A stretch of 7,572 nt of DNA from an uncultured Clostridium sp. (GCA_945937855.1 CAMEUC010000062.1:1-7572), one strand, 5' to 3'. Numbered from the stretch's first letter, positions 1 to 6,207 are shown. The notes: generated by a model not told the origin, from the letters alone. Made by a program: numbers and translations.

Positions 1-2
1 AT

Positions 3-8
3 TCTCCT
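3..8 (-). promoter_or_regulatory. Ribosome binding site of a minus-strand gene starting just outside the window
   Basis: Read on the minus strand, the last bases of the window are TTAGGAGAAT, a good Shine-Dalgarno core (AGGAG) preceded by an A/T-rich leader. With usual spacing, the start codon would lie a few bases beyond the left edge. The site sits 90 bases downstream of the DUF4912 stop codon on the same strand, so the two genes are probably co-transcribed. The rest of 1-97 holds no convincing hairpin, terminator or promoter. Known context: DUF4912 genes are often next to, or fused with, GH57-type alpha-glucan enzymes. That identity for the hidden gene is only a guess. Confidence 0.5.
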
Positions 9-97
9 AAAAAAGAAAAATGAAAACCCCTGCGTTTGGCTACTTTATTTCTATGAAATTAGTTTATTTAGAATATATAACAATCTGGGAACTGGTG

Positions 98-814
98 TTA
101 AGATGATGGATTATTGATTGTTCTTAAATCATCTTCATTATAAAATTTCTTATAGAACGAATTCGCATTACGTACATTTCCTAAATGATTCATAAACTGT
201 AAATTAACTATAGTTTTACTAACAACATTATTTGTTTTTATATTTTTAAAGAAAATTTCTTTTCTATTTTGTTCAAATAAAATATGGTTATTTGGAACTT
301 CCAATTGCTTTGAAGAAGTAATTGGAACAGAAGAATTATTTTCTTTAATTTTTCTAATAAGTTCAACACTATACTCACAATTGCTATCTGGAATATCAAA
401 ATACCAACTATTAGCAAAATCATTTATTTCAATTTGGAAAGAATAATTTTTAGTTTCATTTTTTACAATTAGGTAGGGAACAGATTTCTCGAAAAAATCC
501 TTACCATTTTCTTCTAAAAACTTTTGTCTATCATCTTCTGAAATTTCCCAATAAACAAATAATTTTTTAGGGGTCTGAAAAAGAAGATTAACAATAGTTT
601 TATTATATCTATTTGGTAAATCATAATATTCAATCATATTAGAAACAGATTTTTTATTAGTTCTTTTAGTGGTATTAGTAGTTTTATGAGTAGCAGTTTC
701 CTTTTTAGGAAGAACTTTCTTTTCAGTAGCAGTTTTTTTATCAGACACCTTTCGTGTTGATTTTACCTTAGAAACAGCTGCCTTTTTAGATTTAGTGGTT
801 TTTGTAGTTGCCAT
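98..814 (-). CDS. DUF4912 domain protein with Lys/Thr-rich N-terminal tail
   Basis: This 238-residue protein has two parts. Residues 1-57 are low-complexity and strongly basic (many Lys, Thr, Ser), probably disordered and possibly binding nucleic acid or another polyanion. Residues about 60-185 look like DUF4912: an aromatic-rich block with YDLPNRYNKTIVNLLFQ at 64-80, then LFVYWEIS at 85-92, NSWYFDIP at 135-142 and YSVELIRK at 148-155. The family has no settled biochemical role; it often lies near alpha-glucan metabolism genes. No signal peptide or membrane helix is visible, so it should be cytoplasmic. The ATG start is fixed by GGAGG five bases upstream (minus strand, 820-824). A KTIVNL-F motif occurs twice (72-79 and 200-207), which may reflect a small internal duplication or chance. 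It is divergent from glmM and probably co-transcribed with a gene beyond the left edge. Family assignment is from recall of its motifs. Confidence 0.8.
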   Translation of the reverse strand: MATTKTTKSKKAAVSKVKSTRKVSDKKTATEKKVLPKKETATHKTTNTTKRTNKKSVSNMIEYYDLPNRYNKTIVNLLFQTPKKLFVYWEISEDDRQKFLEENGKDFFEKSVPYLIVKNETKNYSFQIEINDFANSWYFDIPDSNCEYSVELIRKIKENNSSVPITSSKQLEVPNNHILFEQNRKEIFFKNIKTNNVVSKTIVNLQFMNHLGNVRNANSFYKKFYNEDDLRTINNPSS

Positions 815-868
815 ATAAACCTCCGTTCGAGTAAATAATACTCTATATATTATTCAAATTATTATATA

Positions 869-897
869 ATAGTATATCAAAACATAAATAAATTCAA
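869..897 (-). promoter_or_regulatory. Likely promoter for the DUF4912 gene
   Basis: On the minus strand, TTGAAT (897-892) and TACTAT (874-869) are separated by exactly 17 bases, a good sigma-70 arrangement. It would start transcription near 862, leaving a leader of about 50 bases before the DUF4912 start codon. The region is very A+T-rich, so chance matches are common and other hexamers nearby are possible. Confidence 0.4.
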
Positions 898-931
898 GAT
901 AAAAATTATAAAAAATAAAAATAAAAAACTA

Positions 932-961
932 TTGCTTTTTTTATACAAAAACATATATAAT
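932..961 (+). promoter_or_regulatory. Likely promoter for the glmM operon
   Basis: TTGCTT (932-937) and TATAAT (956-961) are separated by 18 bases, a near-consensus sigma-70 pair. Transcription would start around 968, giving a leader of about 28 bases that includes the AGGAGG ribosome binding site. No riboswitch-like structure fits in so short a leader. Confidence 0.6.
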
Positions 962-982
962 ATATCAAGACACATATATAGT

Positions 983-988
983 AGGAGG
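983..988 (+). promoter_or_regulatory. Ribosome binding site that fixes the TTG start of glmM
   Basis: AGGAGG lies eight bases before the TTG at 997. No in-frame ATG gives a sensible GlmM N-terminus, whereas TTG gives the family's conserved beginning (KKYFGTDGIRR). The strong site compensates for the weak initiation codon. Confidence 0.85.
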
Positions 989-996
989 AAAAACAA

Positions 997-2361
997 TTGA
1001 AAAAATACTTTGGAACAGATGGAATAAGAAGGATTGCTAATACAGAACTAACACCAGAATTAGTATATAAAGTAGCAAAAGCAGGAGCTTATGCATTATC
1101 AAAACATACAGATAAAACACCAACAATATTAATAGGAAGAGATACAAGACTTTCAGGAACTCTAATAGAAAGTGCTATGACTGCAGGTTTTTTAAGCTAT
1201 GGAGCAAATGTAAAACAATTAGGTGTTATACCTACACCAGGTGTAGCATATTTAACAAAAAGATTAAAAGCAGATGCAAGTGTTGTTATATCTGCATCAC
1301 ATAATACATATGACTTTAATGGTGTAAAATATTTTAGTAATAAAGGAATGAAAATTCCAGATGAAATAGAAGAAGAAATAGAAGAGGTTATGGAATCTGG
1401 CAAACTAGATGAATTAACAGCTCTGTCAGATAAAATAGGTATTGCAGAGGATAGAAGAGATTTAATTGAAGAATATGTATTTTTCTTTAGAAAAATTTTT
1501 GAAGAAAATTTAGAAAATTTCGATAAAGAAAATTTTGTAGTAGGGTTAGATGTCGCAAATGGTGCAACATATAAAGTAGCTGAGCAGGTATTCGAAAAAT
1601 TAGGAATAAAAATTCAAATAATTAATAATACACCAAATGGAACTAATATTAATGATAATTGTGGATCAACTCATTTAGAGAGCCTAAAAGAATTAGTAAT
1701 TAAACAACATTTAAATTTAGGAATAGCATATGATGGCGATGGAGACAGATGTTTAGCTATTGACGAAAATGGTAATGAAGTTGATGGAGATATGTTATTG
1801 GCAATTTTTGCTTCATATTTAAAAGAAAAAGGTAAACTAAAAAAAGATACTGTTGTTGCTACTGTAATGAGCAATTTAGGACTGAAAAAATTTGCTCAAA
1901 ATAATAGTATAAATTTTGAAGCAACAAAAGTAGGAGACAGATATGTTTTAGAAAAAATGTTGAAAGAGGGATATAATCTAGGAGGAGAACAATCAGGACA
2001 TATAATATTATTAGACTATAATCCTACTGGAGATGGAATACTAACATCTTTAATGTTAATACAAATTATGCTAGAAAAAAATCTAAAGTTATCAGAGCTT
2101 TGCAAGGTTATTAAAAAATATCCTCAAGTTTTATTAAATGTAAAAGTAAAAAATGATAAAAAACCAAATTATCAAACAGATGAAGAAATACAAAAAGAAA
2201 TAAAAAAGTTACAAGAAGAATTTCAAGACAATGGAAGAGTGCTTGTTAGAGCTTCAGGAACTGAACCTATTATTAGAGTTATGCTTGAAGGGGAAAATCA
2301 AAAAGACATTGAAGAAAAAGCACAAAAGTTAGCGAATTTAATTAAAATTAAATTAAATTAA
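997..2361 (+). CDS. glmM: Phosphoglucosamine mutase GlmM
   Basis: GlmM converts glucosamine-6-phosphate to glucosamine-1-phosphate in the cytoplasm, the step before GlmU in UDP-GlcNAc synthesis for peptidoglycan and other glycans. The 454-residue length is normal for the family. All signature sites of the alpha-D-phosphohexomutases are present in order: the N-terminal KYFGTDGIRR; the active-site loop ISASHN at 98-103, with Ser101 as the phosphorylated serine; the metal-binding DGDGDR at 246-251; the sugar-binding GGEQSGH at 329-335; and the phosphate-binding RASGTEPIIRV at 418-428. FGTDGIRR plus GGEQSGH favours GlmM over phosphomannomutase or phosphoglucomutase. The position after SASHN is Thr rather than the usual Pro, a small oddity in an otherwise intact loop. 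Translation starts at TTG, preceded by AGGAGG. The next gene begins 22 bases downstream with its own ribosome binding site, so the two are probably co-transcribed. Confidence 0.96.
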   Translation: MKKYFGTDGIRRIANTELTPELVYKVAKAGAYALSKHTDKTPTILIGRDTRLSGTLIESAMTAGFLSYGANVKQLGVIPTPGVAYLTKRLKADASVVISASHNTYDFNGVKYFSNKGMKIPDEIEEEIEEVMESGKLDELTALSDKIGIAEDRRDLIEEYVFFFRKIFEENLENFDKENFVVGLDVANGATYKVAEQVFEKLGIKIQIINNTPNGTNINDNCGSTHLESLKELVIKQHLNLGIAYDGDGDRCLAIDENGNEVDGDMLLAIFASYLKEKGKLKKDTVVATVMSNLGLKKFAQNNSINFEATKVGDRYVLEKMLKEGYNLGGEQSGHIILLDYNPTGDGILTSLMLIQIMLEKNLKLSELCKVIKKYPQVLLNVKVKNDKKPNYQTDEEIQKEIKKLQEEFQDNGRVLVRASGTEPIIRVMLEGENQKDIEEKAQKLANLIKIKLN

Positions 2362-2383
2362 AAACAAAAGAAGGAGGAAAAAA

Positions 2384-2716
2384 ATGTTTTTATTAAATAC
2401 AACTCAGCCATTAACAGTATTACTTCTACTAACTGCAACAGTTTTATTAATCTTTTTGGGAAAAGAGATAAAGAAACCTTTTATCCCAGCAATTGCGTTA
2501 ACAGTATTTTTATTAATATTACTAATGCATTCGGTACAACTATGCATGCCAAGCTACGAGGAATATTATGTAACAATTAGATACTGTATAGCATTTGAAT
2601 TGGTAATGGTATTTATTACATTCTTTTCGTATTTATGGATAGATGATGTTGCAAGCAAATTCTACAACAAAAAAAGCATTGATAACAGCTTAGATTGGTT
2701 TTGGAAACAAGTTTAA
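2384..2716 (+). CDS. Small membrane protein with three predicted helices, unknown function
   Basis: This 110-residue protein is not one I recognise. It has three hydrophobic segments likely to cross the membrane, at about 9-26, 33-53 and 64-86. They are joined by a short basic loop (GKEIKK at 26-31) and a more polar Tyr-rich loop (PSYEEYY at 56-62). The last 25 residues are polar and aromatic. The basic loop after helix 1 suggests that it faces the cytoplasm, putting the N-terminus outside and the C-terminus inside, but the charges are few. AAGGAGG at 2371-2377 lies six bases before the ATG, a strong translation signal supporting a real gene. It follows glmM by 22 bases and is followed by a GC-rich hairpin, so glmM and this gene probably form one transcription unit. 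A role in envelope biology is suggested only by that pairing. Confidence 0.75.
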   Translation: MFLLNTTQPLTVLLLLTATVLLIFLGKEIKKPFIPAIALTVFLLILLMHSVQLCMPSYEEYYVTIRYCIAFELVMVFITFFSYLWIDDVASKFYNKKSIDNSLDWFWKQV

Positions 2717-2740
2717 TGTAAGGTAATATGTAAATGTTTT

Positions 2741-2766
2741 ATGGGCGCAAATAAAAATGCGCCCAT
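2741..2766 (+). terminator. GC-rich intergenic hairpin, possible attenuating terminator or RNA-processing site
   Basis: A perfect 9-bp stem, ATGGGCGCA (2741-2749) with TGCGCCCAT (2758-2766), closes an 8-base A-rich loop. It stands out in this A+T-rich sequence. It is followed by TATAATATAATAAAA rather than a run of T, so it is not a standard intrinsic terminator; TTTT precedes it instead. It may partly terminate, protect the 3' end of the glmM message, or separate expression of the upstream and downstream gene pairs. Confidence 0.5.
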
Positions 2767-2794
2767 TATAATATAATAAAAGGAGCAAAAAAGG

Positions 2795-3358
2795 ATGAAA
2801 GATACAATTATAATAGTAGAAGGACCACAAGGGGCAGGGAAAACAACTTTTACAAATTATTTAAGAGAAAAAATAGCACCATCAGACCTATATAGGCTTA
2901 CTGGAATAAAAGATAAAACAGAGACTGGATATGCAAAAATAAAGAGAAAATATTTAAAATTGTTAGAATATATTGAGAATTGTGAAGATGTAAATATGAT
3001 TTTTGATAGAACTTTCTTTTCAGAAGAAGTGTATAGTAGATTAGGTTTTAAATCGTATTCTTTTCATGAACTTTATGAAGAACTATTAAGTAAACTTGAT
3101 AGTTTAAATTTCGATATTTATTTTGTAGTACTATATTTGAAAGATACTAGTGAATATGAAAAAAGAATACAAAGAGATAAAGGTGAATATCAAAAATTCT
3201 CAGTTGAAAGTAGTATAAGACAACAAGAAGAATACTTAAAATTAGCAGATGAAATAGAAAAACAGACTAAAAATATAAAAGTAATAAAATTTGATAATGA
3301 TAGTAATGAAGATTATAAAGAAAAAATAGATAAGCAATTTGGATATTTATTTAAATAA
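2795..3358 (+). CDS. P-loop nucleoside/nucleotide kinase-like protein
   Basis: This 187-residue protein begins with a textbook Walker A loop after a short beta strand: EGPQGAGKTT at 9-18, with Lys16 and Thr17 binding the ATP phosphates. A second strand ends in MIFDRTFFSEEVY (68-80), the Asp-Arg motif that contacts substrate in deoxynucleoside kinases and thymidylate kinases. A third strand (FDIYFVVLYLKD, 106-117) is followed by a charged lid-like stretch, KRIQRDKGEY (123-132). This order fits the dNK/TMPK-like branch of P-loop kinases. It is shorter and more diverged than typical Tmk, so the substrate cannot be named. AAAAGGAG at 2778-2785 lies nine bases before the ATG. The gene ends 14 bases before the expected nadD start, and that neighbour hints at nucleotide or NAD salvage, perhaps a nucleoside (riboside) kinase. 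That function is inference. Confidence 0.8.
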   Translation: MKDTIIIVEGPQGAGKTTFTNYLREKIAPSDLYRLTGIKDKTETGYAKIKRKYLKLLEYIENCEDVNMIFDRTFFSEEVYSRLGFKSYSFHELYEELLSKLDSLNFDIYFVVLYLKDTSEYEKRIQRDKGEYQKFSVESSIRQQEEYLKLADEIEKQTKNIKVIKFDNDSNEDYKEKIDKQFGYLFK

Positions 3359-3361
3359 TGT

Positions 3362-3366
3362 AGGAG
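3362..3366 (+). promoter_or_regulatory. Ribosome binding site marking the original nadD start
   Basis: AGGAG sits six bases before the ATG at 3373, ideal spacing. In the sequence as given, this ATG opens only an eight-codon frame (M-R-L-R-F-F-W-R, stop at 3397-3399). The conserved NadD N-terminus follows immediately in another frame. The site therefore marks where nadD translation should begin and shows that the frame is interrupted just after it. Confidence 0.8.
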
Positions 3367-3372
3367 ATAAAC

Positions 3373-3943
3373 ATGAGACTTCGGTTTTTTTGGAGGTAGT
3401 TTTAACCCTCCCTCATATATACATATTAATTTGGCAGAGATTTTAATAAAAGAATATAATTTAGATAAAATAATATTTGTCCCAGTTGGAAATTATTATG
3501 AAAAAAAAGATTTAATAGATGCATATCATAGATATAATATGCTTAAATTAGCAATAGAAGATAATAAACAGCTAGAAATCGAAAAAATAGCAATAGAATC
3601 TAAAGTAAAATTATATGCATCAGACACCTTTAAACTGATAAAAGAAAAATATAAAAAAGATGATATATTTTTTATTATGGGTTCTGATAATTTTAGAAAA
3701 ATGCCAACATGGAAAAATTATGAAGATTTAATAACAAATTACAATATAATTGTTATAGAAAGAGAACGAAAGAAAATAAGGAATGAAAATCCAAAAAACA
3801 TAATTGAATTTATACCAGAAAAATTAGCAAATTCAGATTCTACAAAAATTAGAAACATGATAAAAAATAACGAGAATGTGAAAGAATATTTAAAACCGAA
3901 AGTATATGAATATATAAGAAAAAATACATTATATATGGTGTAG
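3373..3943 (+). pseudogene. nadD: NadD-like nicotinate-nucleotide adenylyltransferase, frameshifted near its start
   Basis: NadD joins nicotinate mononucleotide and ATP to give deamido-NAD. The uninterrupted frame begins at a TTG (3431) and gives 170 residues lacking the ATP-binding N-terminus. Upstream in that frame, 3389-3430 encode FGGSFNPPSYIHIN, the family's nucleotide-binding loop, but no start codon precedes it: a TGA lies at 3374-3376. One base fewer between 3376 and 3391 would join the well-placed ATG at 3373 to it. Later motifs are intact: FVPVGNYYEKK, IFFIMGSDNF, TWKNYEDL and SDSTKIR (the family's SSTxIR). The usual HxGH is here SxIH. Causes could be a sequencing error, a true mutation, or slippage at the T7 run (3385-3391). 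Removing a T from that run gives MRLRFFGG; losing a base in TTC (3380-3382) gives MRLGFFGG, closer to consensus. The stop codon lies inside an inverted-repeat element. Confidence 0.85.
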
Positions 3944-4010
3944 GGACTGGTCTTGACCAGCCCGCCATAAAAAACATCAAAATAACGTGTCGGTCAAGAC
4001 CGACCACTAC
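3940..4010. repeat. Compact GTAG...CTAC inverted-repeat element with two internal hairpins
   Basis: A 71-base element begins GTAGGGACTGG and ends CGACCACTAC. Its arms are imperfect inverted repeats with a shared core: GGTCTTGACC on the left and GGTCAAGACC on the right. Each arm also folds alone. The left has CTGGTC/GACCAG with a TT loop (3947-3960), extended by GGG/CCC around a bulged A. The right has GTCGGTC/GACCGAC with an AA loop (3989-4004). The A-rich centre (about 3967-3985) does not pair. This matches the general form of small non-coding interspersed repeats (MITE- or REP-like) known in Firmicutes, although I cannot name a family. It overlaps the end of nadD and supplies its TAG stop codon. 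It is far more GC-rich than its surroundings, consistent with insertion from elsewhere. Confidence 0.7.
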
Positions 4011-4027
4011 GACTAATAAATGACAAA

Positions 4028-4059
4028 AACCCCAGAAAAACTGGGGTTAAAATTTTTTT
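4028..4059. terminator. Bidirectional intrinsic terminator between convergent genes
   Basis: A perfect 8-bp stem, AACCCCAG (4028-4035) with CTGGGGTT (4041-4048), closes an A5 loop. On the minus strand the stem runs straight into TTTTTG, the classic form. On the plus strand it is followed by AAAA and then seven T. It can serve both the nadD-side transcript and the small minus-strand gene, whose stop codon lies at 4058-4060. Confidence 0.85.
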
Positions 4060-4366
4060 ATATAAACAAATTCAAAAAACTTAAAGAAAGCGAAATTAAG
4101 AAAGACTTTATTGAAACTTTAATGCTTTTTTTAAACATATTTTGAGCTACTAAAAGTCTATGTTCTTTAAGCGTAACTAAAGAGGTACATTCTTCAATAT
4201 TGTTTTCTTCATCAATATTGATATCTTCTTCATTAGAAGATATTTCATCAGTACCTTCAAAATTAGAATCTTTTGTAATTAAATCATCTAAACTTTCTTT
4301 ATTTTCAAAAGTTAATTTATAATTGCTGACTTCCTCAAATGTTTCTTGCTCTAAGGTTTGATTCAT
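4058..4366 (-). CDS. Small acidic protein with hydrophobic C-terminus, unknown
   Basis: I do not recognise this protein of about 102 residues. The first 65 residues are strongly acidic, with clusters such as EISSNEEDINIDEENN, and have the look of a disordered region. Around residues 66-80 it becomes basic and helical (LVTLKEHRLLVAQNMFKK). It ends in an amphipathic or hydrophobic segment, SFLISLSLSFLNLFI, rich in Ser and Leu, which could associate with the membrane or with a partner. I prefer the ATG at 4366, because AAGGG lies ten bases upstream; a GTG at 4375 would add three residues but leaves almost no spacing from that site. A strong promoter lies upstream and a terminator directly downstream, so it is a single-gene transcript. 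Those flanking signals are the main evidence that it is real. Confidence 0.6.
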   Translation of the reverse strand: MNQTLEQETFEEVSNYKLTFENKESLDDLITKDSNFEGTDEISSNEEDINIDEENNIEECTSLVTLKEHRLLVAQNMFKKSIKVSIKSFLISLSLSFLNLFI

Positions 4367-4411
4367 ATTATTCACACCCTTAAATCTTTAGTATATGTAG
4401 ATTTCAATTGC

Positions 4412-4440
4412 ATTATAACATTACGTAAAATAAAATGCAA
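4412..4440 (-). promoter_or_regulatory. Promoter for the small acidic protein gene
   Basis: On the minus strand, TTGCAT (4440-4435) and TATAAT (4417-4412) are separated by 17 bases, one mismatch to each side of an ideal sigma-70 promoter at most. Transcription would begin near 4405, about 40 bases before the preferred ATG. Confidence 0.65.
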
Positions 4441-4579
4441 ATAAATTTAGAAAAAAGTTGAAAAAAATAAAAAAACACAAAATTATGTAAATAAATAGAA
4501 AATACTGTAATCGAAAAAAATAGTAAAAAGTTTGTCCAAAAGGTATAATTCCAAAAAAAGGAAATTTTTAAAAAAAGTA

Positions 4580-4608
4580 TTTACAAATTCAAACTTCCGT
4601 AATATAAT
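4580..4608 (+). promoter_or_regulatory. Promoter of the sortase/surface-protein operon
   Basis: TTTACA (4580-4585) and TATAAT (4603-4608) are separated by exactly 17 bases, a near-perfect sigma-70 promoter. Transcription should start near 4615, leaving a leader of about 29 bases with AAGGGGG at 4628-4634 before the ATG at 4644. The rest of the divergent spacer (4441-4579) is A-rich, with no other feature I can support. Confidence 0.7.
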
Positions 4609-4643
4609 ATTGGTGCTAAAAAAATAAAAGGGGGCATATTAAT

Positions 4644-5588
4644 ATGCGAAATTTAAAATTAAAAATCATTTTTCTAGTAGGAATATTTTCACTAATATTA
4701 TTACTAGGGCTACCTGTAAATGCAGCAAATGAGAACATACAATTAGTACAACAATCAGGCACAGATTATTTAATTTACATAAATAATCATTTGGAAGAAA
4801 CATTTGAATTTGCATTTTCAGATGACAATACTGCAGATAAAGCCACATTAACATATTTATCCGCAGCAACAGATTCAGCTGAAGGAGGAAACTACATAGC
4901 ATACATCAATTCATACACAACAGAAAATAAGTATATGTGGGCAAAAGATACAGAAGGAACATATTTTGCAGAAGGTGTAGAATTAGATTTAAGTGAAGCT
5001 ATTCTAGCAGACGAATTGACTGAAATTCAAGATGTAACAAAAAAGATAGCCGTAGATACAGACCAAGTCCAAGTAGAAGAAAAAACAATAAATGGTAACA
5101 AAGTAACAGTTACAACAGGAAAAGTTGTATTTGAAAATGAAGGTAATTATGAATATCAAATAGTTAAATTACCAAATACAGCAGAATATAATGAATTAAT
5201 GGATTTAGCTGAAAGAATTTCTAAAATAAGTAGTCAAACAGACATGTATACAAAATTAGGATTGTATACAAAATTCAATAATTTATATAACCAATTATCA
5301 TCAGAACTTCTTAGAGAAAATTGGGTAGATGTTCAAAATCAAGAAATTCTTCAACCAGAAGATACAGAAAATGGTGATAAATATGTACTTTGGATTAGAG
5401 AAGGAAATACCATTGATGCACAATTTTTAACATCAAAATATGTTGAAGAAAAAGTTGTAGAAAAAATTACAACAAAATTACCAGTAACTTATGATAACAA
5501 TACATTACTAATAGTACTTGCAATTTTAGTACTTGCAATAGTAATAGTAAGTATTAGAATAAAAAGCCTTAAAAAAGAAGATAAATAG
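4644..5588 (+). CDS. Secreted surface protein with LPVTY sorting-signal-like C-terminus
   Basis: This 314-residue protein has an N-terminal signal peptide (basic start, hydrophobic core 8-24, likely cleavage after VNA or VNAA at 25-28). The extracellular body (29-278) has no family I can name. It begins with beta-type sequence containing QSGTDYLIYINNHLEETFEF, and has a probable helical stretch with YNELMDLAERISKISSQ at 182-198. The C-terminus has the layout of a sortase sorting signal: LPVTY (279-283), a hydrophobic helix (287-304) and a basic tail (RIKSLKKEDK). However, the fifth motif residue is Tyr, not Gly. It may therefore be a non-standard sortase substrate or simply a single-pass membrane protein. 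AAGGGGG lies nine bases before the ATG. The sortase gene starts 11 bases after its stop codon, so it is the first gene of a sortase operon and could be a substrate or accessory of that enzyme. Confidence 0.8.
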   Translation: MRNLKLKIIFLVGIFSLILLLGLPVNAANENIQLVQQSGTDYLIYINNHLEETFEFAFSDDNTADKATLTYLSAATDSAEGGNYIAYINSYTTENKYMWAKDTEGTYFAEGVELDLSEAILADELTEIQDVTKKIAVDTDQVQVEEKTINGNKVTVTTGKVVFENEGNYEYQIVKLPNTAEYNELMDLAERISKISSQTDMYTKLGLYTKFNNLYNQLSSELLRENWVDVQNQEILQPEDTENGDKYVLWIREGNTIDAQFLTSKYVEEKVVEKITTKLPVTYDNNTLLIVLAILVLAIVIVSIRIKSLKKEDK

Positions 5589-5599
5589 GCGGGGATTAA

Positions 5600-6193
5600 A
5601 TGAATAAGTTAAATGTTTATAAAGCATTGAGAATCGTGTTAATTATTATAGCAATAATTGTTGCAATATTTGTTGTAAGAAAATTTTACAAAGAAAGTAA
5701 AATAGAAAATCTGGCAAAAGAAGTACTTGAAACAATAAAAACAACAACTGAAAATTCAGAAACTGGGGAAGTAGTTCAAACAATTGATGCAGAAATGGGA
5801 GGATATAAAGTTGTTGGAATAATTAAAATTCCAAAAATTGATTTAGAATATCCTATTTTAGAGAAAACAAATGTAGAATCTCTAAACATTTCTATAACAA
5901 AGTTTTGGGGAAATGAAATAAATGAAATAGGAAATGTTACTTTAGCAGGACACAACAACTTGAGCGGAGTAATGTTTGGAAAAATAAAAAAATTAGTTAA
6001 TGGAGATATAATCGAGTTGACAGATACACAAAATATAACATTACAATATGAAGTATTTGAAACTAGAATTATAGATCCAAATGATATTAGCTGTATACTT
6101 CCAATAGAAGAAGGAAGAAGAGAAATAACATTAATAACTTGCGAAAACGGTAGAGCAAACAGATTTATCGTAAAAGCAAAAGAGGTAAAATAA
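5600..6193 (+). CDS. Sortase, class D-like, membrane-anchored
   Basis: Sortases are extracellular, membrane-bound cysteine transpeptidases that cut sorting motifs such as LPxTG and join the protein to the cell wall or to another protein. This 197-residue protein has a short cytoplasmic N-terminus, one membrane helix (about 11-26), a linker and a catalytic domain from about 68. The triad is visible: His118 in NVTLAGHNN, Cys181 in ITLITCENG, and Arg188 in NRFIVKAKE. The stretch VVGIIKIPKIDLEYPILEK (71-89) is the family's first strand region. The small size and lack of a C-terminal membrane helix argue against pilin-type class C. Class D-like is my best fit and is not certain. GGGG lies five bases before the ATG. 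It sits between two proteins that both carry an LPVT motif, with gaps of 11 and 14 bases, which points to dedicated substrates. Confidence 0.9.
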   Translation: MNKLNVYKALRIVLIIIAIIVAIFVVRKFYKESKIENLAKEVLETIKTTTENSETGEVVQTIDAEMGGYKVVGIIKIPKIDLEYPILEKTNVESLNISITKFWGNEINEIGNVTLAGHNNLSGVMFGKIKKLVNGDIIELTDTQNITLQYEVFETRIIDPNDISCILPIEEGRREITLITCENGRANRFIVKAKEVK

Positions 6194-6207
6194 AAGGGAG
6201 GTAAAAA

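Noticed and set aside
815..996. A riboswitch or glmS-type ribozyme ahead of glmM
   Set aside because: The leader after the predicted promoter is only about 28 bases, and no conserved structured motif is visible in the A+T-rich spacer.
2795..3358. Naming the kinase gene tmk
   Set aside because: The Walker A and Asp-Arg motifs fit a broad superfamily, but the protein is short and lacks enough thymidylate-kinase-specific sequence to justify the name.
3431..3943. TTG at 3431 as the true nadD start
   Set aside because: It has no ribosome binding site at the right distance, and it would remove the ATP-binding loop whose codons are present immediately upstream in the same frame.
3940..4010. CRISPR-like repeats from the two related palindromic cores
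   Set aside because: There are only two copies, they are in opposite orientation, and they flank one A-rich stretch. This is an inverted-repeat element, not a spacer array.
4544..4549. Extra TATAAT upstream of the surface operon
   Set aside because: No acceptable -35 hexamer lies 16-18 bases upstream; TTGTCC at 4532 is too close. The pair at 4580-4608 is far better.
4549..4568. TTCC-A7-GGAA followed by T residues as a terminator
   Set aside because: The stem is only four base pairs in an A-rich tract and lies inside a promoter region, so it would not be stable.
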